Below, piece after piece: positions 8,566 to 17,222 of a DNA stretch of 64,000 bases. The position numbers and the translations under genes are program-made. Numbering within the stretch: the first letter of the stretch is position 1; the number at the start of each line of letters is the position of its first letter. Location of the stretch: positions 124,001-188,000 of the forward strand of contig JADJPJ010000017.1 in assembly GCA_016713325.1 (NCBI GenBank), read 5' to 3'. The notes below the pieces were generated by a model. That model did no database searches. It saw only the letters and a list, made by a program, of their open reading frames with translations, and was not told the origin of the DNA. The DNA comes from Candidatus Flexifilum affinis. GTDB taxonomy: Bacteria; Chloroflexota; Anaerolineae; Aggregatilineales; Phototrophicaceae.

Positions 8566-8702
8566 CGCGTGCTCCTCGAATGCATAACCGGCGCTCGTAT
8601 TTCTTGGATTATAACCTGAATCTTCCCCGCACCATCGGTACCATCGTCTGTGAACCACAACTGGGGTACACTGATCGTTCCTGAGCGTGTGAGGATTTCA
8701 CC

Positions 8703-9458
8703 ATGGCAGCCGAACAGCCGATCATCGTCCCGGACCCGGTACTTGGGGGAGTGCTCGCTCACCATCCCAGCGACCGCCTCAAGCCGCTGCTGACTGCGGC
8801 TGCGGTCGGCGCGCCCATTGCCGTCGTCCTGATGCTGACCTCGGCGCAGACCGACGCCTGGTGGGGGATGCCGGTCACGGTCGGCGGGGTGGCCCTGGTA
8901 GGGCTGGTGCTGGGGTGGTACGTGCTGCATTGGTGGAACCGTGAGGTCATCCTGTACCAGCACGGCTTCAGCTTTCGCGAAGGGTCGCGCGTCGTCTATT
9001 TTGCCTACCACGAGGTGAAATGGATCGGCTTGCAGGCGCAGCGACTGGTTTACTTTGGTGGGCTGCTGCGGCGCGACGTTTACCGGGTGGAAGTGGTGAC
9101 CTATGCCGGCGACCGCGTCGTCCTCACCAATCTGTACCGGCGTATTTCCGACCTGGCGGCGCGGCTGACGGAGCAGGTCGAGCAGCGATTGCGCCCGGAA
9201 ATCGAGCGGCGGCTGGCGGCCGGGGAGAGAATCACCTTCACTGACGATCTGTCGCTCTCGCGCGAGGAGATCGTTTTTCAGGAGGAGCGTCTGCCGTGGA
9301 CGGCGTTCGGTGGCTATCGTATCGGCAGTGGCAACATGACCCTTCTCAAGCGAGATGGGACGGTCTTTCAGGAAGTACCGCTGGCGCTCCTCTATAATGT
9401 GACTATTCTGATCGAGTTGATGCGGCGCTATCGCCCGGAGAGGGAAGCGCATGAATAA
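8703..9458 (+). CDS. Hypothetical membrane protein with two N-terminal TM helices
   Basis: A 251-residue protein with two membrane segments at about 28-46 and 56-76, then a cytoplasmic domain of mixed alpha/beta character. The domain contains 'ILYQHGFSFREGSRVVYFAY' and later 'ILFQEERLPWTAFGGYRIG'-like repeats, suggesting two PH-like halves as in several bacterial DUF families with short membrane anchors. I do not recognise the family with confidence. The start has GAGGA eight bases upstream. The gene overlaps the next one by 8 bp, so translation of the two is probably coupled. Confidence 0.75.
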   Translation: MAAEQPIIVPDPVLGGVLAHHPSDRLKPLLTAAAVGAPIAVVLMLTSAQTDAWWGMPVTVGGVALVGLVLGWYVLHWWNREVILYQHGFSFREGSRVVYFAYHEVKWIGLQAQRLVYFGGLLRRDVYRVEVVTYAGDRVVLTNLYRRISDLAARLTEQVEQRLRPEIERRLAAGERITFTDDLSLSREEIVFQEERLPWTAFGGYRIGSGNMTLLKRDGTVFQEVPLALLYNVTILIELMRRYRPEREAHE

Positions 9459-9768
9459 TCGGGAGTTCAATACGGCGCTGGCTCGGCTTCAGCCGTTCCT
9501 TGATGATGAGGGGCGTCTGGTGCAGTGGCCGGCCTCGCGCAAGGTTCAGAAGATCGCGCTGGAATACCTGGCCTCGCACTTCGATTTCGGTCAGGAGTAC
9601 CCCGAGAAGAAGTTCAACGCCATGCTGAACCATCTGCACACGTTTGGCGACCCGGCGCTGCTGCGACGCGAGTTGTTCGAAGGCGGGTACGTCAATCGCC
9701 GCAAGAACGGTTCGGCCTACTGGCGGACGAAGGTGAAAATGGTGTCAAAGGAACGCGATGAGGGATGA
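9451..9768 (+). CDS. DUF2087 domain protein
   Basis: A 105-residue protein whose whole length matches the DUF2087 pattern: 'LDDEGRLVQWPASRKVQKIA', then 'LEYLASHFDFGQEYPEKKFN', then 'FGDPALLRRELFEGGYVNRR' and 'GSAYWR'. This family has a winged-helix-like appearance and is often fused to or found near transcription regulators; its molecular role is not established. The start overlaps the end of the membrane-protein gene by 8 bp, which suggests a two-gene operon. The tail just after the stop contains a short copy of the GATGAG/GAATGAG repeat seen elsewhere in the window. Confidence 0.85.
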   Translation: MNNREFNTALARLQPFLDDEGRLVQWPASRKVQKIALEYLASHFDFGQEYPEKKFNAMLNHLHTFGDPALLRRELFEGGYVNRRKNGSAYWRTKVKMVSKERDEG

Positions 9769-9928
9769 TCAATGAGAGACGAGGAAAAGACCAGTTAGGA
9801 TGGCGAAGGGTATGGCAGATCATGTCCGTTTTCGACCAAACCTCATCGCCTGACTCGACGGATTGGGTTGGGCATCGATTTCAACGCGTTTCTCGTTGCT
9901 CAGCGCTCGTCTCTAGAGATCTGGATTC

Positions 9929-10408
9929 ATGGAATACGTGATCCATCTCGTGGTGCCCAAGGCTGGCCGGCTGACACCGGCCATGCTGGAGTGGGCGTTT
10001 GCCAACAACGCCGATGCCTCACAGCCGGAGGCGTACCACCCCTTCCGCAAGCTGAAGCCGAGATCGCTGGCGCTGCTGCTGCTGCAACTCGACCAGTCAC
10101 TGATCCCCGAGGCGGGCGAGGGCGACACCGTCATCCTGCATTACCCGATGCGCGAGCTGAGCATCCGCCTGTTCCTGCACGACCGTGGGGTGGTGCTGGC
10201 CTTTCCGCTGATGAACAGCATGCTGGCGCGCATCGTGCTCGGCATCTGCTATACCTACATCCGGTTTCTGTACGATCAGGCCGGCTTCTGGAGCTACGAT
10301 CCGCAGTTGAATGTCATCTCTTACGCGGATGATTATCAATCCATCGATGAAGCGGCCGAGCTCATGGACGCGCTGCTGCCGCGGTTGCTCAATCCCCCCA
10401 CCGAATAA
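9929..10408 (+). CDS. Hypothetical protein
   Basis: A 159-residue protein of unknown family. It starts 'MEYVIHLVVPKAGRLTPAML' and has a moderately hydrophobic middle (LSIRLFLHDRGVVLAFPLMN, then LGICYTYIRFLYD). It ends with an acidic helix and 'LLPRLLNPPTE'. No signal peptide, catalytic motif or metal site can be recognised. It may be the third gene of a small plus-strand group with the two preceding hypotheticals, but a 160-bp gap separates them. High GC at third codon positions and codon use like that of its neighbours support it being a real gene. Confidence 0.65.
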   Translation: MEYVIHLVVPKAGRLTPAMLEWAFANNADASQPEAYHPFRKLKPRSLALLLLQLDQSLIPEAGEGDTVILHYPMRELSIRLFLHDRGVVLAFPLMNSMLARIVLGICYTYIRFLYDQAGFWSYDPQLNVISYADDYQSIDEAAELMDALLPRLLNPPTE

Positions 10409-10658
10409 ACATCGCGAAAAGCGTTGTATAGGCGATTCTCTTCAAGCAAAGCCGTTTAAATTTCGGTGAATGTTCGCCATTGCGAAATTGAACGCAGTGG
10501 CACGACAATGTGTATTGAAACATGTCGCCAGCGCTTCGATCGCTTGCGATTCACGCGACGGCATGTTAATTTCACGGTTGTTGGCGAGAGGTTGCTGACA
10601 CCCGTGATGCTGCCAACAGGTGCAAACCTCTACATTACTTAACAGAGGAGGCAAGTTT

Positions 10659-12338
10659 ATGCGTAATGTCCATCGTCTACTCGTCCTGTCCCTGGTCGCC
10701 ATGCTGGTGCTTGCGGTGGCTGGCGGGGTGAGCGCGCAGGAACCGAAAATTCTGCGCACAGACATTGGTCCGAGCGACGTCCCTACGCTCGACCCGGCAA
10801 TCGCCACCGATTCCAGCTCCATCCAAATCCTCGAAATGACCTACATCGGCGTGACCTTCATCGACGAACAGTCGCAGGTTCAGCCCGGTATGGCCACCGA
10901 TTGGACCGTGACGGAAAATGAAGATGGCACGGCGACCTACGTCTTCAATCTCCTCCAGAACGTGCCCTGGGTGAAGTACAACCCGGAGAGCGGCGCGGTG
11001 GAAGAGGTGACGGACGAGAGCGGTGCGGTGCGCATCGTCACGGCCAACGACTTCGTCTACGGCTGGAAGCGTACCATCGACCCGGCGACGGCGGGCGACT
11101 ATGCCTACCTGCTGTCTGGCGCGGTTGTGGGCGGTGATGCGGCGAACAGCGGCGAAGGCTCGCTGGATGATGTCGGCGTCCGCGCGATCGACGACTACAC
11201 CCTCGAAGTGGTTGCGCCGAACAACTGGGCAATCAACCAGGCGCGCTTTGGCTTGTGGATGGCTCGTCCGCAGCCGCAGTGGGTCATCGAAGAATATGCC
11301 GAATTCTGGATCGACCCGGAGAATTTCGTGTCGTACGGCCCCTTCGCGCTGAAGGAATGGCCGCGCGGCGAGAGCATCACCATCATCAAGAACCCCTTCT
11401 GGCCTGGCACCGACGCGCTTCCGGTTCCGGCGCTCGATGAGGTCGTCTTCTACGTGATCGACGAGACCGTCGCTCTGGCCCGCTACGAGGCCGGTGAGCT
11501 GGATCGCACCGACACGGTCGCCATCGCCGAAATTCCGCGCATCCAGGCCGACCCGGCTCTGAGCCAGGAATTCAATCAGGGTAACCTGGAATGCACGTAC
11601 TATGCCGGCTTTGGCGTCGATGAGCCGCCGATGGACAACGTTCACCTGCGCCGCGCGCTGTCTTACGCGATTGACCGCGAAGACATCGTCGAGAATGTGA
11701 CCCAGGGCGGACAGCGTCCGGCCGAATTCTTCACCAACACCGGTATGGGCGCCGCCCCGCTGCAGGAAAACTATCCTGGCTACGGCATCGGCTATGACCC
11801 CGACAAGGCCCAGGAAGAACTGGCGCTGGCGCTGGCCGATTTCGGCCTGAGCGATGCGAGCGAACTGCCGCCGATCACCGTGCTGTACAACACCAGCAGC
11901 GCGCATCAGGCGATCTTCGAAGCCATCCAGGCCATGTGGGCTGACGAACTGGGTGTTCAGGTCGAACTGACCAACCAGGAATTCGCGACCTACCTGGATC
12001 AGCGCGCCGAATTCCCGGTCTTCCGCGCCGCATGGTGCTCCGACTACCCGGATACCCACAACTTCCTGTTCGACGTCTTCCACAGTTCTTCGAACAACAA
12101 CGACACTGGCTGGAGCAGTCCATACTTTGACGCGTTGGTAGAACAGGCCGCGGCAGAGACTGACCTGCAGACCCGTATGGATCTGTACTCCGAGGCCGAG
12201 CGTCTGTTGGTCAACGAAGAAGCGGCCATTGCGCCGATCTACTTCTATGCCAGCAACGAAATGACCAAGCCGTACGTCGAGCGCACGTTTGCCTCCGGCA
12301 ACCAGCAGCGCTTCGAGAACTGGGACATCAACAACTAG
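10659..12338 (+). CDS. Peptide/oligopeptide ABC transporter substrate-binding protein (family 5)
   Basis: Extracellular family 5 solute-binding protein (OppA/DppA-like), 559 residues. A Sec signal peptide (LLVLSLVAMLVLAVAGGVSA) leads into 'TDIGPSDVPTLDPAIATDSS', the usual N-terminal family motif. Further signatures are 'VTANDFVYGWKRTIDP' near residue 125, 'YGPFALKEWPRGESITIIKN' and 'NVHLRRALSYAIDREDIVEN' near 330. There is no lipobox. The ATG at 10659 is chosen because GAGGAGG lies eight bases upstream and the signal peptide starts here. It heads an operon with two permeases; no ATPase genes are visible in the window. The substrate may be peptides or another small molecule class used by this family. 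Confidence 0.93.
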   Translation: MRNVHRLLVLSLVAMLVLAVAGGVSAQEPKILRTDIGPSDVPTLDPAIATDSSSIQILEMTYIGVTFIDEQSQVQPGMATDWTVTENEDGTATYVFNLLQNVPWVKYNPESGAVEEVTDESGAVRIVTANDFVYGWKRTIDPATAGDYAYLLSGAVVGGDAANSGEGSLDDVGVRAIDDYTLEVVAPNNWAINQARFGLWMARPQPQWVIEEYAEFWIDPENFVSYGPFALKEWPRGESITIIKNPFWPGTDALPVPALDEVVFYVIDETVALARYEAGELDRTDTVAIAEIPRIQADPALSQEFNQGNLECTYYAGFGVDEPPMDNVHLRRALSYAIDREDIVENVTQGGQRPAEFFTNTGMGAAPLQENYPGYGIGYDPDKAQEELALALADFGLSDASELPPITVLYNTSSAHQAIFEAIQAMWADELGVQVELTNQEFATYLDQRAEFPVFRAAWCSDYPDTHNFLFDVFHSSSNNNDTGWSSPYFDALVEQAAAETDLQTRMDLYSEAERLLVNEEAAIAPIYFYASNEMTKPYVERTFASGNQQRFENWDINN

Positions 12339-12375
12339 TGGGTCAGGCCCAGCCGCTCAACTGAACGGTGAAACG

Positions 12376-12401
12376 CAAGAGGGGACATCTGTCCCCTCTT
12401 G
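12376..12401 (+). promoter_or_regulatory. Intercistronic stem-loop after the family 5 binding-protein gene
   Basis: The arms CAAGAGGGGACA and TGTCCCCTCTTG are perfect complements (12376-12387 and 12390-12401). They form a strong hairpin between the binding-protein stop and the first permease gene. No T-run follows, so it is probably an mRNA-stability or attenuation element. Confidence 0.75.
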
Positions 12402-12448
12402 TCAAATCTGGACAGGACTGCGGCATGGGATGAGTAGGGAGACCGGTC

Positions 12449-13456
12449 ATGGGCAAGTTCATCTTTCGCCGCTTTTTGTGGATGCTTCTGGTACTTTTCC
12501 TGGTCTCGGTCGTGACCTTCGCGCTGATGCATTCCGTTCCAGGAGGTCCCTTCTCGCGCGAGAAGGAAGTTCCCCCCCAGATCCTGGCCGCGCTGGAAGC
12601 AAAATACAACCTCGATGCGCCGATCACTCAGCAGTACACCGACTATATCGGCGCCGTGGTCGTTCCGCGCATCACTGACTCGAGCTGGCAGCGCACCATC
12701 CACGAAGATTACCTATTCAACATCAGTCTTCCCGGCGGCTACGCGCTGCGCTGGATGAATTTCGGCCCATCATTCCGTGAGCGCAATCGCACGGTCAGCG
12801 GCATGATCGCCTTCCATCTGCCGGTGACGGCGCAGTTGGGCGTGGCGGCGCTCCTGGTAGCCCTGGCGATCGGTGTTCCAGCGGGCACGGTTGCGGCGCT
12901 CAACCGCAACACGATGTACGACTATGTCGGCATGGGCATCGCCATCGTCGGTGTGTCGGTCACCACGATTACGAGCGCTCCCATTCTTCAGTATGTATTT
13001 GGGGTGAACCTCAAAATATTACCGATCTCGGGCTGGGGATCATGGGAATTCATGGTTTTGCCGGCCTTTGCTCTCGGCTTCACGGAAAGCGCCATCATCG
13101 CGCGTCTGACCCGTGCCAGCCTGCTGCAAGTGCTGCACGAGGATTACGTGCGAACGGCGCGCGCCAAAGGCCTTCGTGAGAGTTATGTGGTCGTGTTTCA
13201 CACGCTCAAGAATGCGCTTATCCCGGTCGTCACCGTGCTTGGTCCGATCACGGCCTATCTGCTGACAGGTTCGTTCGTCATCGAGCGCATTTTCGGCATT
13301 CCGGGGATCGGTGAGGCGTTCATCACCAGCATCAGCAACCGCGATTACCCCCTGATCATGGGCATGGTGCTGTTGTTCGCCTTCATCCTGGTCGTCTCGA
13401 ACACCATCGTGGATATCGCGTACGCCTGGCTTGATCCCCGCATTCGTTTTGACTAA
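12449..13456 (+). CDS. Oligopeptide-type ABC transporter permease, DppB/OppB-like
   Basis: First permease of the peptide-type importer, 335 residues. TM1 is at about residues 10-28 (FLWMLLVLFLVSVVTFALMH), followed by the family's 'SVPGGPFSREKEVPPQILAA'. The permease core begins near 'AFHLPVTAQLGVAALLVALA' and the cytoplasmic loop has 'EDYVRTARAKGLRESYVVVF', the DppB form of the EAA motif, then 'HTLKNALIPVVT'. A loop of about 45 residues between TM1 and TM2 (residues 70-115) is longer than in E. coli DppB. The start has GGGAG seven bases upstream. The next gene follows after 12 bp with an almost identical ribosome-site sequence. Confidence 0.93.
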   Translation: MGKFIFRRFLWMLLVLFLVSVVTFALMHSVPGGPFSREKEVPPQILAALEAKYNLDAPITQQYTDYIGAVVVPRITDSSWQRTIHEDYLFNISLPGGYALRWMNFGPSFRERNRTVSGMIAFHLPVTAQLGVAALLVALAIGVPAGTVAALNRNTMYDYVGMGIAIVGVSVTTITSAPILQYVFGVNLKILPISGWGSWEFMVLPAFALGFTESAIIARLTRASLLQVLHEDYVRTARAKGLRESYVVVFHTLKNALIPVVTVLGPITAYLLTGSFVIERIFGIPGIGEAFITSISNRDYPLIMGMVLLFAFILVVSNTIVDIAYAWLDPRIRFD

Positions 13457-13468
13457 GGAGACCGGAAC

Positions 13469-14851
13469 ATGGCGACCGATACCACATCTATGAGCGGCCA
13501 ACCGGCTGTCGCCAAACTGGATCAGAAGTATCACAAGGGGGAAAGCCTGTGGGCGGACGCGTGGAAGCGTCTGTCGCGCAACAAGGCGGCGATGATGGGC
13601 TTGTTCATCATCATCATCAATGTCCTGGTGGCGCTGCTTGCTAACATTATCGCCCCCTATCCCTATGATTTGCAGAATCGTGATTATTCCAACTCCGCGC
13701 CCGCCTGGATTATGAACCTGTTCCAGACGCTGAAGCCGCGCGACGAAGAGTGGCGGCTGAGCGGCGGTGAGCTGCAGGTCGAACACGGGCAGAAGGTGAC
13801 CGAGGGCACCGTCCTGGCCATCAACGTCGGGCGCGACAACGAGACGATCATCGCCAACGTCGACGGCACGGTCTTTGACAACGGCTCGCGCTTTGAGCTG
13901 ACCCCGGTCGAGGTATTCGAGGCTGAGGTGACTGCCGGTTGGGAGGTCCTGGTTCGGGACGAGCAGATCGTTCAACCGGGCACCCTGCTGGCCAGCGAGC
14001 CCGGCGGCACGGGGAAAATCGAGGCGCCTGTTGGCGGGACGGTCTATCTGATCGGCGAGCGCGTCCTGGTGCGACCGGCCAACACCGGCTATTTAGCGCT
14101 TAAGAACGAGTACCCGCTGGGCACCGACTATCTCGGTCGCGACAATTTCAGCCGTATCGTCTACGGCGCGCGGGTGTCGCTGCTGGTGGCCTTCGTCGGG
14201 CCGCTGGTCAGCTTCCTGATCGGCCTGCCATTCGGTCTGATCGCTGGCTTCCTCGGAGGGCGCGTCGACAACCTCATGATGCGCATTGTCGATCTGATGT
14301 ACGCCTTCCCGACAATCCTTCTGATCATCCTGTTCATGGCGCTCTTCCGCACCAGTTTCGCCAGTTACGAGCCGGGGACGTTCGCCGCGACGCTCGGGCA
14401 GATCGACCGGCAGTCCGGCGGCCTGTTCTTCATCTTCATTGGCGTCGGCCTGACCTCCTGGATGGGCCTGGCCCGCCTGACGCGCGGGCAGGTGCTGTCG
14501 CTCCGCGAACGCGACTACGTGCTGGCGGCTCGCTCGCTCGGCGCGTCCAACCGCGGCATGATGATCCGTCATATCATCCCCAACATCCTCGGTCCGATCG
14601 TCATCGCCGAGACGCTGACCATCCCGCAGTATATCCGCTACGAAGCCTTCCTCAGCTTCATTGGCCTGGGCGTGAACGCGCCAACGCCGAGCTGGGGCAC
14701 GATGATCTCCGACGGCTCGCGGACGATCGCCTCCTATCCGTTCCAGGCGATTTTTCCGGCGCTGGCGCTCTTCCTGATCATGTTCGCCTTCAACTTCCTC
14801 GGCGACGGCCTGCGCGACGCGCTCGACCCGACCATGCGCGGCGTGGATTAA
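13469..14851 (+). CDS. Oligopeptide-type ABC transporter permease, DppC-like, with inserted lipoyl/hammerhead-like domain
   Basis: Second permease of the importer, 460 residues instead of the usual ~280-320. TM1 is at about 47-66 and the conserved 'YPLGTDYLGRDNFSRIVYGA' comes only near residue 215. Between them lie about 130 extra residues with two repeats of the kind seen in biotinyl/lipoyl or barrel-sandwich hybrid folds: 'GQKVTEGTVLAINVGRDN..ANVDGTV' and 'IVQPGTLLASEPGGTGKIEA' then 'PVGGTVY'. No lysine modification motif is evident. The C-terminal half is a normal permease with the EAA-type loop 'ERDYVLAARSLGASNRGMMI'. The insert would sit outside the membrane and could contact the binding protein or cell wall; this is inference. 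Confidence 0.88.
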   Translation: MATDTTSMSGQPAVAKLDQKYHKGESLWADAWKRLSRNKAAMMGLFIIIINVLVALLANIIAPYPYDLQNRDYSNSAPAWIMNLFQTLKPRDEEWRLSGGELQVEHGQKVTEGTVLAINVGRDNETIIANVDGTVFDNGSRFELTPVEVFEAEVTAGWEVLVRDEQIVQPGTLLASEPGGTGKIEAPVGGTVYLIGERVLVRPANTGYLALKNEYPLGTDYLGRDNFSRIVYGARVSLLVAFVGPLVSFLIGLPFGLIAGFLGGRVDNLMMRIVDLMYAFPTILLIILFMALFRTSFASYEPGTFAATLGQIDRQSGGLFFIFIGVGLTSWMGLARLTRGQVLSLRERDYVLAARSLGASNRGMMIRHIIPNILGPIVIAETLTIPQYIRYEAFLSFIGLGVNAPTPSWGTMISDGSRTIASYPFQAIFPALALFLIMFAFNFLGDGLRDALDPTMRGVD

Positions 14852-14872
14852 GGCGTAATTCGACGACAAGAG

Positions 14873-14930
14873 AAACCTCACCCCCTAACCCCCTCTCCAC
14901 TTTGGAGAGGGGGCAGGGGGTGAGGTTTTT
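14873..14930 (+). terminator. Rho-independent terminator built from a family A repeat
   Basis: AACCTCACCCCCT pairs with AGGGGGTGAGGTT and the inner CCCCCTCTCC pairs with GGAGAGGGGG, followed by TTTTTT on the plus strand. It lies between the dppC-like gene and the convergent ATPase gene and overlaps the latter's stop codon by one base. Confidence 0.85.
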
Positions 14931-16930
14931 TATCCCACCTGCCTGTTGCGGCGGCGCATAATCTCCGGGACGATCAGCAGGCTGAGCAGCCCGTTGAGGA
15001 CGACGATCACCGTGCTGCCTTCGTGCCCGAGCACGCCCAGCGGCAGCGGCAGATCGATGAGGAAAGCGCCGAGGATGAGCATGATGATCACGCCGATGGC
15101 GAAGGCGATGTTCTGCCAGACGACGCGGCGCGCTTTCTTGCTCAGCCGGATGGCGAAGGGGATCAGTTCCAGCCGGTCGCCCATCAGCACCAGATCGGCC
15201 GTCTCCAGCGCGACGTCGGTGCCGGCGGCGCCCATGGCCACGCCGAGGTCGGCGGTGGCCAGCGCCGGGGCGTCGTTGACGCCGTCGCCGACCATGGCCA
15301 CCGCGCCGATTTCGCCCTCGATCTGCCTGACGACGTTGACCTTGTCCTCCGGCATGAGGTCGGCATAGACGCGGTCAATTCCGACCTGTTCGGCGATCAG
15401 GCTGGCCACGCGGGAATTATCGCCGGTGAGCATGGCCACTTTGAGGCCCATGCTGTGAAGCTGCTCGATGATCTGCCTGGACTCCGGGCGCACCTCGTCG
15501 GCCAGCGCGAGGAGCCCCATCCAGTTACCGCCCTGATCGCATTTGCCGCAGCCTTCGCACTGCCCGGTTCGAATGACGCCGATGATCGTTTTGCCGGTGC
15601 TTTCCATTCGCGTGTAATCGACTTGCAGCCGCTCGGGCATCGGACTGACCGATCGCAGATATGGGATGCTGCCAACGTGTACCTGCTGCCCGTTGACGGT
15701 CGCTACGATGCCGCGCCCGGCCAGCGCCTCGAAGTTGCTGACTTCGGGGATCTCCATGTTCCGCGTCCGGGCGGCGTTGACGATCGCCTGGGCCAGCGGG
15801 TGCTCGGAGCGCATTTCGACGGCGGCGGCGGTGGCCAGCAGATCGTTCTCGCACAGCTCGCAGCAGGAGAAGACGTCGGTGACGGCCGGCTTGCCTCGGG
15901 TGAGCGTACCGGTTTTGTCGAAGGCGATGACCTTGACCTCGGCCAGCCCTTCGAGATAGGCGCCGCCCTTGAAGAGCACGCCGTTACGCGCCGCGGCGGC
16001 GATTGCCGAGATGAACGACGCCGGCGTGCTGATCACCAGCGCGCAGGGGGAGGCGACGGTCATCAGCACCATAGCGCGGTAGAAATTGCTCTGGAAGTCG
16101 ACGTTGAAGAGCAGGGGCGGGATCACGATGAAGAGCGCGATGCCACCCAGGATGAGCGTGGCATAGATCTGCTCGAAGCGGTCCAGGAAGCGCTCGGTGG
16201 GGGCTTTGGTATCCTGCGCCTCTTCCACCAGTTTGATAATGCGCGCCAGCACCGTGTCCGCCGCCGCGCCGTGCGCTTCGACATCGAGCGCGCCCGCCTG
16301 ATTGAGCGTGCCGGCAAAGACCTTGTCGCCCACGGTCTTCTCGACCGGCATGGACTCGCCAGTGATCGGCGACTGGTCGATGGCCGAGCGCCCTGCCCGT
16401 ACCAGCCCGTCGACGGGGATGCGCTCGCCCGGCTCGATCAGGATGATGTCTCCCGGACGGATGGCGCTGATCTGGATCGTGACCGTCTCCCCGCTGCGCT
16501 TCACCTTCGCTTCCGACGGGTAGAGCTTCATCAGGCTCTTGATCGCCTGCCGGCTGCGCCCGATGGCGTAGTCCTGAAGCACGTTGCTGAGCGAGAACAG
16601 GAAGAGCAGCAGCGCACCCTCGTGCCACTGGTCGACCAGCGCTGCGCCGACCGCCGCCAGGATCATTAGCAGATCGACATCGAGTTTGCGCTCCGACAAA
16701 CTCTTCAGCGCGCCTTTGAGGCCGTAGATGCCGCCGGCCGCGTAGGCAGTCAGGTTGATCAGCAGGATGAGCAGCGCGGGGGCTTCCAGGCGTTCTGCCA
16801 GGAGGCTGAGGACGATGGCCACCAGGGTGACGACGACAAGGCGCGGTTCCAGCCAGGCCTGGGTCAGCCAGCGAGGAGGAGCAGCCTGTTCGGTCTGCTC
16901 GGCCGGGCGCGCTTCAGTCAGGGAGGTCAT
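14930..16930 (-). CDS. P1B-4-type heavy-metal-transporting ATPase
   Basis: Inner-membrane P-type ATPase, 666 residues, probably exporting Co2+, Fe2+, Zn2+ or similar divalent metals. The membrane metal site is 'ASPCALVIS' (about 293) instead of CPC, and the last TM pair has 'GHEGSTVIVVLNGL' (about 636); SPC plus HEG(G/S)T is the mark of the P1B-4 subgroup. The A-domain TGES, phosphorylation site 'DKTGTLT' (about 335) and hinge 'MVGDGVNDAPA' are all present. It has no N-terminal metal-binding domain. Two Cys-rich stretches occur in the ATP-binding domain, 'CCELCE' (about 357) and 'CEGCGKC' (about 460). The ATG at 16930 is preferred over the GTG six bases upstream. Confidence 0.93.
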   Translation of the reverse strand: MTSLTEARPAEQTEQAAPPRWLTQAWLEPRLVVVTLVAIVLSLLAERLEAPALLILLINLTAYAAGGIYGLKGALKSLSERKLDVDLLMILAAVGAALVDQWHEGALLLFLFSLSNVLQDYAIGRSRQAIKSLMKLYPSEAKVKRSGETVTIQISAIRPGDIILIEPGERIPVDGLVRAGRSAIDQSPITGESMPVEKTVGDKVFAGTLNQAGALDVEAHGAAADTVLARIIKLVEEAQDTKAPTERFLDRFEQIYATLILGGIALFIVIPPLLFNVDFQSNFYRAMVLMTVASPCALVISTPASFISAIAAAARNGVLFKGGAYLEGLAEVKVIAFDKTGTLTRGKPAVTDVFSCCELCENDLLATAAAVEMRSEHPLAQAIVNAARTRNMEIPEVSNFEALAGRGIVATVNGQQVHVGSIPYLRSVSPMPERLQVDYTRMESTGKTIIGVIRTGQCEGCGKCDQGGNWMGLLALADEVRPESRQIIEQLHSMGLKVAMLTGDNSRVASLIAEQVGIDRVYADLMPEDKVNVVRQIEGEIGAVAMVGDGVNDAPALATADLGVAMGAAGTDVALETADLVLMGDRLELIPFAIRLSKKARRVVWQNIAFAIGVIIMLILGAFLIDLPLPLGVLGHEGSTVIVVLNGLLSLLIVPEIMRRRNRQVG

Positions 16931-16970
16931 CGGCACAAATCCTATCTATGCTTTGCACGAATACCTTCAT

Positions 16971-16986
16971 TTTAACATGAGTTAAA
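16971..16986. promoter_or_regulatory. Palindromic candidate operator upstream of the metal ATPase
   Basis: A perfect inverted repeat TTTAAC-ATGA-GTTAAA lies about 40 bp upstream of the ATPase start in an AT-rich patch that contrasts with the GC-rich surroundings. Such sites often bind metal-responsive repressors, but no regulator gene is adjacent, so the partner is unknown. Confidence 0.45.
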
Positions 16987-17222
16987 CTAAGTTGCAACAC
17001 AGTGATGAATCGATCTATACACAGGTTGTCATCTTCTTGGCGGACATTCCTCCTCACTTTTGGCAGAGGCAACAAACAGGAACAACCAAGGCGGGGGAAA
17101 GTCACTTCCCCCATCTTTGCTGTGGCTGAGAACGTTTCAGTTCCGTGAACGGAGCAGCGTCTACCAGTTCCCGATCCGAGTTCTAGTCGTCATCGTCGTC
17201 GCCGTCATCATCCCAATCGTGG

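Noticed and set aside
10409..10658. Riboswitch or T-box leader before the family 5 binding-protein gene, due to long-range inverted repeats (GTTGGC/GCCAAC, GAGGTTGC/GCAAACCTC)
   Set aside because: The arms are short with large loops, there is no terminator before the start codon and no known motif could be matched.
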